From CAYONM01 sp964405325 (GTDB lineage: Bacteria > Planctomycetota > UBA11346): 8,393 bases of DNA. Made by a program: the position numbers and the translations under genes. The stretch's first letter is position 1, and the number at the start of each line of letters is the position of its first letter. The notes under the pieces are model-generated. The model was not told where the DNA came from. It worked only from the letters and a program-made list of their open reading frames with translations, and did no database searches. Below, one piece after another: positions 5,122 to 8,393 of this stretch. The stretch lies in NCBI GenBank assembly GCA_964405325.1, contig CAYONM010000168.1:1-8393 (forward strand), in the 5' to 3' direction.

Positions 5122-8100
5122 GTGGCGCGCGCACTGGTCCTATCCGTCCTTTTCTGTTCTGGAATCCTGGCCCTGGAGGTTGGCTTGCAGGCCCCCGAGG
5201 AGCACCTGGGGCTGCACTGGAGCCGTCCGGTCTACGAGCCAGAGGGCGAGTGGTGGTACCAACAGGATCAGCTCTGCCTGCTGACCAGTCCGGACAACGA
5301 CAACACCGTCACCGCCTGGTGCGGCTTCACCCAGCAGGCCCTGCTGCTGCATGTGGAGGTCCAGGACGCCAAGCACGTATTCCCGGACAAGGACCTGGAG
5401 ATCGGCCGGAACGACGCCGACCGGATCCTCTTCGGCATCGATCCCCGCGCTCACGGCGGCAAACAACTGGGCATCGGCGACCTGGGCGGCACCGTCTGGC
5501 TGGATGGCGATGGCCAAGCACAGCAGCGCACCGGCCCCAGCGGTGTGTTGGGCGGCGGTGGCGGTGTCGAGGCAAGCGGCAGCCGGGACGAGAGCGCCGG
5601 ACTGAGCATTTACGACGTCCACATCCCCTGGCCCGATCTGGGCACCGCTGCGCCCTTCTTCCCGACCATTGGTCTGGCACTGTACGTCATCGACGCCGAT
5701 GGCGAACAAGACGAGAACGAGCGCTGGATCACCACAGCGCTACGCTTCGACAACACCGCTCAGGAACGCTGGGACGACCGGGTGCTCGATCGCCGCTGGT
5801 GGCCAGAATATTTCCCACGCGTCAACCTGGAACTGGGCTACCCGGACAAAACGGCGGTCGACGTGGTCAACGGTGTGGTTTCCGATGCCTGGCCCGAACT
5901 GGTCCTGGGCCTGCTGCTACCTTCCAGCGATCACGAAGCGCACATCCGCTTGGGCGATGAAGAGATGCGCGGCCTGATTCCACGCGCCGGCCTGGTGCAC
6001 GTTGCCCTGGCCGCTGCCGAACCACTGACCGAACCAACGCCGTTGCAGGTCGATCTGCTGCGCGGTGGCGAGGTGGTCGCCAGCTGCCAGGCGACCGTGT
6101 TCAATGATCAGCGTCTGAACTGGTATCCGTGGCAGGCCAGTGGCCAGTCCGGTGAGGCCGTCTGGAGCCTGGCAGACTGGTTCACTGAAGCCGCCGGGAG
6201 CCACGGCCAAGTACGCATGGTGGGCAAGGATCTACAAGCTGCCGACGGCACGGTGCTGCGCTTCTGGGGCTGCAATATCGATAGCGACACCATCTACGAA
6301 AACGACAAGCAGGCCACCAATTGGGCCAATGAGTGGGACCGGAAACTGCTGTTCTTCCGCGATTACGGCATCAACTGCCTTCGCCTGGACGTGGAAACCG
6401 GCAAGCGCCTGGCGGGCCGCGATAGCATCGCGCAATTACAAGAATCGCCGCTGGCTCGCCTGGACCACATCTGCGCCCAGGCCAAACAGATCGGCATCAG
6501 CTACGGCTTCGCTGCTGATGACGAGCTTTTGCCTGGTCCGAAAGATGCCCGACGCTTGCAAGCCTATGAAGAGGTAGCCGGTGGCGGTCGGCGTGCCGGC
6601 ATCAGCGGCTTTCTCGGCTTTGCCGAAGACGTTCAGGACCTGTATATTGATCACCTGAAAACCGTCCTGGCACACACCAACCCGCACACCGGCCAGCGCT
6701 ACGTCGATGAACCGGCCCTGGTCTTCCTGGAACTGCGCGGCGGCGACACCCTGTTTGGTCGCGGCGCTCAAGACAAAATCGCTAGCTCGCCCACCTACCG
6801 AAAAATATTCTGTGCCCAATTCAGTGCCTGGTTGAAACAGCGTTACGGCAGTAACCGACAGCTGCGCGAGGCCTGGGGCGAGGCCGCCTTCGGCGCCGAG
6901 GCCTGGGAATTCTGCGACCAGCGCGAATCCCTGACCGCACGCAATGTGTTCCCCATTTGCGACCCTTGGTTCTACCGCGGTGGCAACATGGCCGACGAGG
7001 AGGAACGCGTCGGGGCCCGTCGCCGCCTGCTGGACACCGCCCGTTTCCTGTACGACACCCAACAGGCCTGCTTCCAGCGTATCGAGCGCGGCCTGCGCGA
7101 TGCCGGCTTCCAGGGCGCGCTGCTGGCTTCCCAGGGCGGCGGCTCCGGTGTCTGCGGCGCCTACGATGCCGCCATCGACGAGCAAATCGGCTTCCAGGCC
7201 CGCGGCTGGTCACACGGCCGCGGCAGGGCCAGCAATCCCCTGCGCGATATTGCCGGCGGCCCAGTACGCCGCGGCCAGCTGGCCGAGCGCCCCTTTATCC
7301 TGGATAGCTGGTCGACCCAGAATCCCTACCTGTGGGGGGCGGAATGCGTGCCGCTGATCACCGCCTATGGTACCGGTCTGCAGGGCTGGGATGCAGTGTT
7401 CTGCGACGACGCCGGCTCGGCCCGTTTCGCCGAGGATCTGCGCGATCGTTCCAGCATTATCTCACCCATGCATTTCGGCCAGTTCCCGATTTTCGCTCGC
7501 ATGCTCCTACGCGGCGATATCCAGGAAGGCGATCTGCTCGCCACCCGCTACCAGGACATCAGCCAATTGATCGACGACGCCGGCGGCATGTCCGGTGTGC
7601 CCGGCGATACCTGGGCCGTCGGCCGCGTTGGCGAACATTTCGGCGAAGGCGAACAGGCCACCGCCGAGGTGGACCTGACACCCTATCAGCAGCACGATGG
7701 CATCGTCTCGATGACCGGACAATTATTCTGGCGCGGCCACCAGCAGGGCCGCTACGGCGCCTGGTGGAAGGAGCAGGGCCTGATCACCATCGCCAGCCCC
7801 GGCACGGCTGCGGTTGTCGGCTACGCCGGCGGTGAAAGCCACCAGCTTGGCCCGGTGCAGATCACCTCACGCAGTTTCTTTGCCAGCATCGGTCTGACCG
7901 CCAAACATCGTGAAGGCCGTCTGGACAATGATCCACAATTATTATTGAGCGTTATCGGCCGGGCCGAAAACAACGCCATTGAATGGCCACCCTCCCACAA
8001 TGACAGCCCGGAATTCAAGGGCCGCAGCCCCATCATGCTGGAACCGATCAAATGCGAAATCCGCATCGAACGCGCCGACCAGCCAACGGTGCACGTGCTC

Positions 8101-8208
8101 GACCACGACGGCAAACGCAGCGGCCGCACGGTGCCCGTATCCGGCGGCCTGATCCAGATCGATACCGGCCGCGACCAGTCGCCGTATTACGAAATCGAGT
8201 ATCGCTGA
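5122..8208 (+). CDS. Large exported protein: CBM9/DOMON-like domain plus GH-A-type TIM barrel lacking the expected catalytic glutamates
   Basis: From the GTG at 5122 the protein has 1028 residues. An N-terminal hydrophobic segment (MARALVLSVLFCSGILA) is a probable Sec signal peptide with cleavage after residue 17; no lipobox is seen. Residues about 25-235 resemble a CBM9/DOMON-like sugar-binding beta domain (ADRILFGIDP) with a GGGGG loop at 144-148. After a beta-rich linker comes a GH-A-like barrel (about 372-830) that begins with DGTVLRFWGCN (RFWGCN at 380-385) and contains DEPALVFLELRGGDTL (E537) and GWDAVF (W756). The C-terminal beta region (about 840-1028) has LLLSVIGRAENNAIEW, as in multidomain GH-A proteins of planctomycetes and relatives. 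In the proteins I recall, the acid/base sits in VEINNENSL and the nucleophile in VSE[WY]N. Here these positions are G541 and S729 (ILDSWST). Glycoside hydrolase activity is therefore doubtful. The gene stands alone, is divergent from the isomerases and ends in a strong terminator. The fold is fairly sure; the activity is unknown. Confidence 0.8.
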   Translation: MARALVLSVLFCSGILALEVGLQAPEEHLGLHWSRPVYEPEGEWWYQQDQLCLLTSPDNDNTVTAWCGFTQQALLLHVEVQDAKHVFPDKDLEIGRNDADRILFGIDPRAHGGKQLGIGDLGGTVWLDGDGQAQQRTGPSGVLGGGGGVEASGSRDESAGLSIYDVHIPWPDLGTAAPFFPTIGLALYVIDADGEQDENERWITTALRFDNTAQERWDDRVLDRRWWPEYFPRVNLELGYPDKTAVDVVNGVVSDAWPELVLGLLLPSSDHEAHIRLGDEEMRGLIPRAGLVHVALAAAEPLTEPTPLQVDLLRGGEVVASCQATVFNDQRLNWYPWQASGQSGEAVWSLADWFTEAAGSHGQVRMVGKDLQAADGTVLRFWGCNIDSDTIYENDKQATNWANEWDRKLLFFRDYGINCLRLDVETGKRLAGRDSIAQLQESPLARLDHICAQAKQIGISYGFAADDELLPGPKDARRLQAYEEVAGGGRRAGISGFLGFAEDVQDLYIDHLKTVLAHTNPHTGQRYVDEPALVFLELRGGDTLFGRGAQDKIASSPTYRKIFCAQFSAWLKQRYGSNRQLREAWGEAAFGAEAWEFCDQRESLTARNVFPICDPWFYRGGNMADEEERVGARRRLLDTARFLYDTQQACFQRIERGLRDAGFQGALLASQGGGSGVCGAYDAAIDEQIGFQARGWSHGRGRASNPLRDIAGGPVRRGQLAERPFILDSWSTQNPYLWGAECVPLITAYGTGLQGWDAVFCDDAGSARFAEDLRDRSSIISPMHFGQFPIFARMLLRGDIQEGDLLATRYQDISQLIDDAGGMSGVPGDTWAVGRVGEHFGEGEQATAEVDLTPYQQHDGIVSMTGQLFWRGHQQGRYGAWWKEQGLITIASPGTAAVVGYAGGESHQLGPVQITSRSFFASIGLTAKHREGRLDNDPQLLLSVIGRAENNAIEWPPSHNDSPEFKGRSPIMLEPIKCEIRIERADQPTVHVLDHDGKRSGRTVPVSGGLIQIDTGRDQSPYYEIEYR

Positions 8209-8229
8209 AATCCAGTCGCCACTGAGCAG

Positions 8230-8260
8230 AAAACGGCCCACTGAAGTGGGCCGTTTTTTT
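8230..8260 (+). terminator. Intrinsic terminator of the exported GH-like gene
   Basis: An 8-bp perfect GC-rich stem (CGGCCCAC at 8234-8241 with GTGGGCCG at 8246-8253) has a TGAA loop, is flanked by an A-run at 8230-8233 and ends in seven T at 8254-8260. It begins 21 bases after the stop codon. The A and T runs make it partly usable from the opposite strand as well. Confidence 0.95.
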
Positions 8261-8283
8261 GACATCTCCAAAAGTAACTGCTC

Positions 8284-8324
8284 AGGGGCTTCGCCCCTAC
8301 GGTCGATTCGCAAGCGAATCGACC
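8284..8324. repeat. Tandem hairpin element downstream of the terminator
   Basis: Two perfect hairpins stand side by side: AGGGGC-TTC-GCCCCT at 8284-8298, and GGTCGATTCG-CAAG-CGAATCGACC at 8301-8324. The first shares the 13-base core GGGGCTTCGCCCC with 2417-2429. In both places a CCCCCT-rich GGC(C/T)TTG-like segment follows (8329-8341 here, 2449-2463 there), so both loci may carry variants of one dispersed element. The remaining bases to 8393 show no recognisable gene. Confidence 0.65.
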
Positions 8325-8393
8325 GGCCCCCCTGGCTTTGTCGGGGTTCATCTGACTCCGCCGCTGACGGCAATCGACTACACCCTGTTATTC

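Noticed and set aside
6436..7185. Minus-strand open frame of 249 codons inside the exported protein gene
   Set aside because: It is Ala/Gly/Val-rich with no motif and lies entirely opposite a gene with convincing domains, so it is a GC-driven shadow.

Overview
The window is about 60% G+C and carries five intact genes, two gene remnants, structured intergenic repeats and one strong terminator. The likely organism is an anaerobic or facultative bacterium that feeds on polysaccharides. A glycyl-radical-enzyme activase, xylose-isomerase-fold sugar enzymes, an AraC regulator and a large secreted protein with a GH-A-like fold together recall Lentisphaerota/Kiritimatiellota or other PVC-type carbohydrate loci. 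The CobT and DinB remnants and the GC-rich intergenic hairpins are equally compatible with a proteobacterium. The sequence alone does not settle the taxonomy.

Layout. Positions 65-1009 (+) encode a radical SAM activating enzyme with two ferredoxin-type clusters; its glycyl radical enzyme is not in the window. Positions 1022-1454 are a small graveyard: the 3' end of cobT (-) abuts the frameshifted 3' end of a DinB-family gene (+). An AraC-family regulator follows at 1518-2333 (-). Positions 2334-2690 are non-coding and hold an array of hairpins and a 29-bp imperfect direct repeat. Two xylose-isomerase-like TIM-barrel genes (2691-3875 and 3872-4849, both -) overlap by ATGA and form one transcription unit. 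A divergent intergenic region (4850-5121) separates them from a large exported protein (5122-8208, +), which is closed by a classical intrinsic terminator at 8230-8260. A further tandem hairpin element lies at 8284-8324.

How the parts may work together (inference). The AraC protein probably senses a sugar and controls the divergent promoters at 4850-5121. The exported protein would meet a polysaccharide or oligosaccharide outside the cytoplasm, and the two cytoplasmic isomerase/epimerase-like enzymes would convert the released sugar. The activase could serve an oxygen-sensitive step such as diol dehydration further down the route, but it may also be unrelated, because the remnant zone separates it from the sugar cluster.

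The most notable observation is that the large exported protein aligns by memory with a known GH-A-type architecture (RFWG-N entry motif, DEPA strand, GWD strand, C-terminal sandwich). At both positions where the catalytic glutamates are expected it has other residues (Gly541 and Ser729). It is therefore either a non-catalytic carbohydrate-binding protein or an enzyme with a different mechanism.
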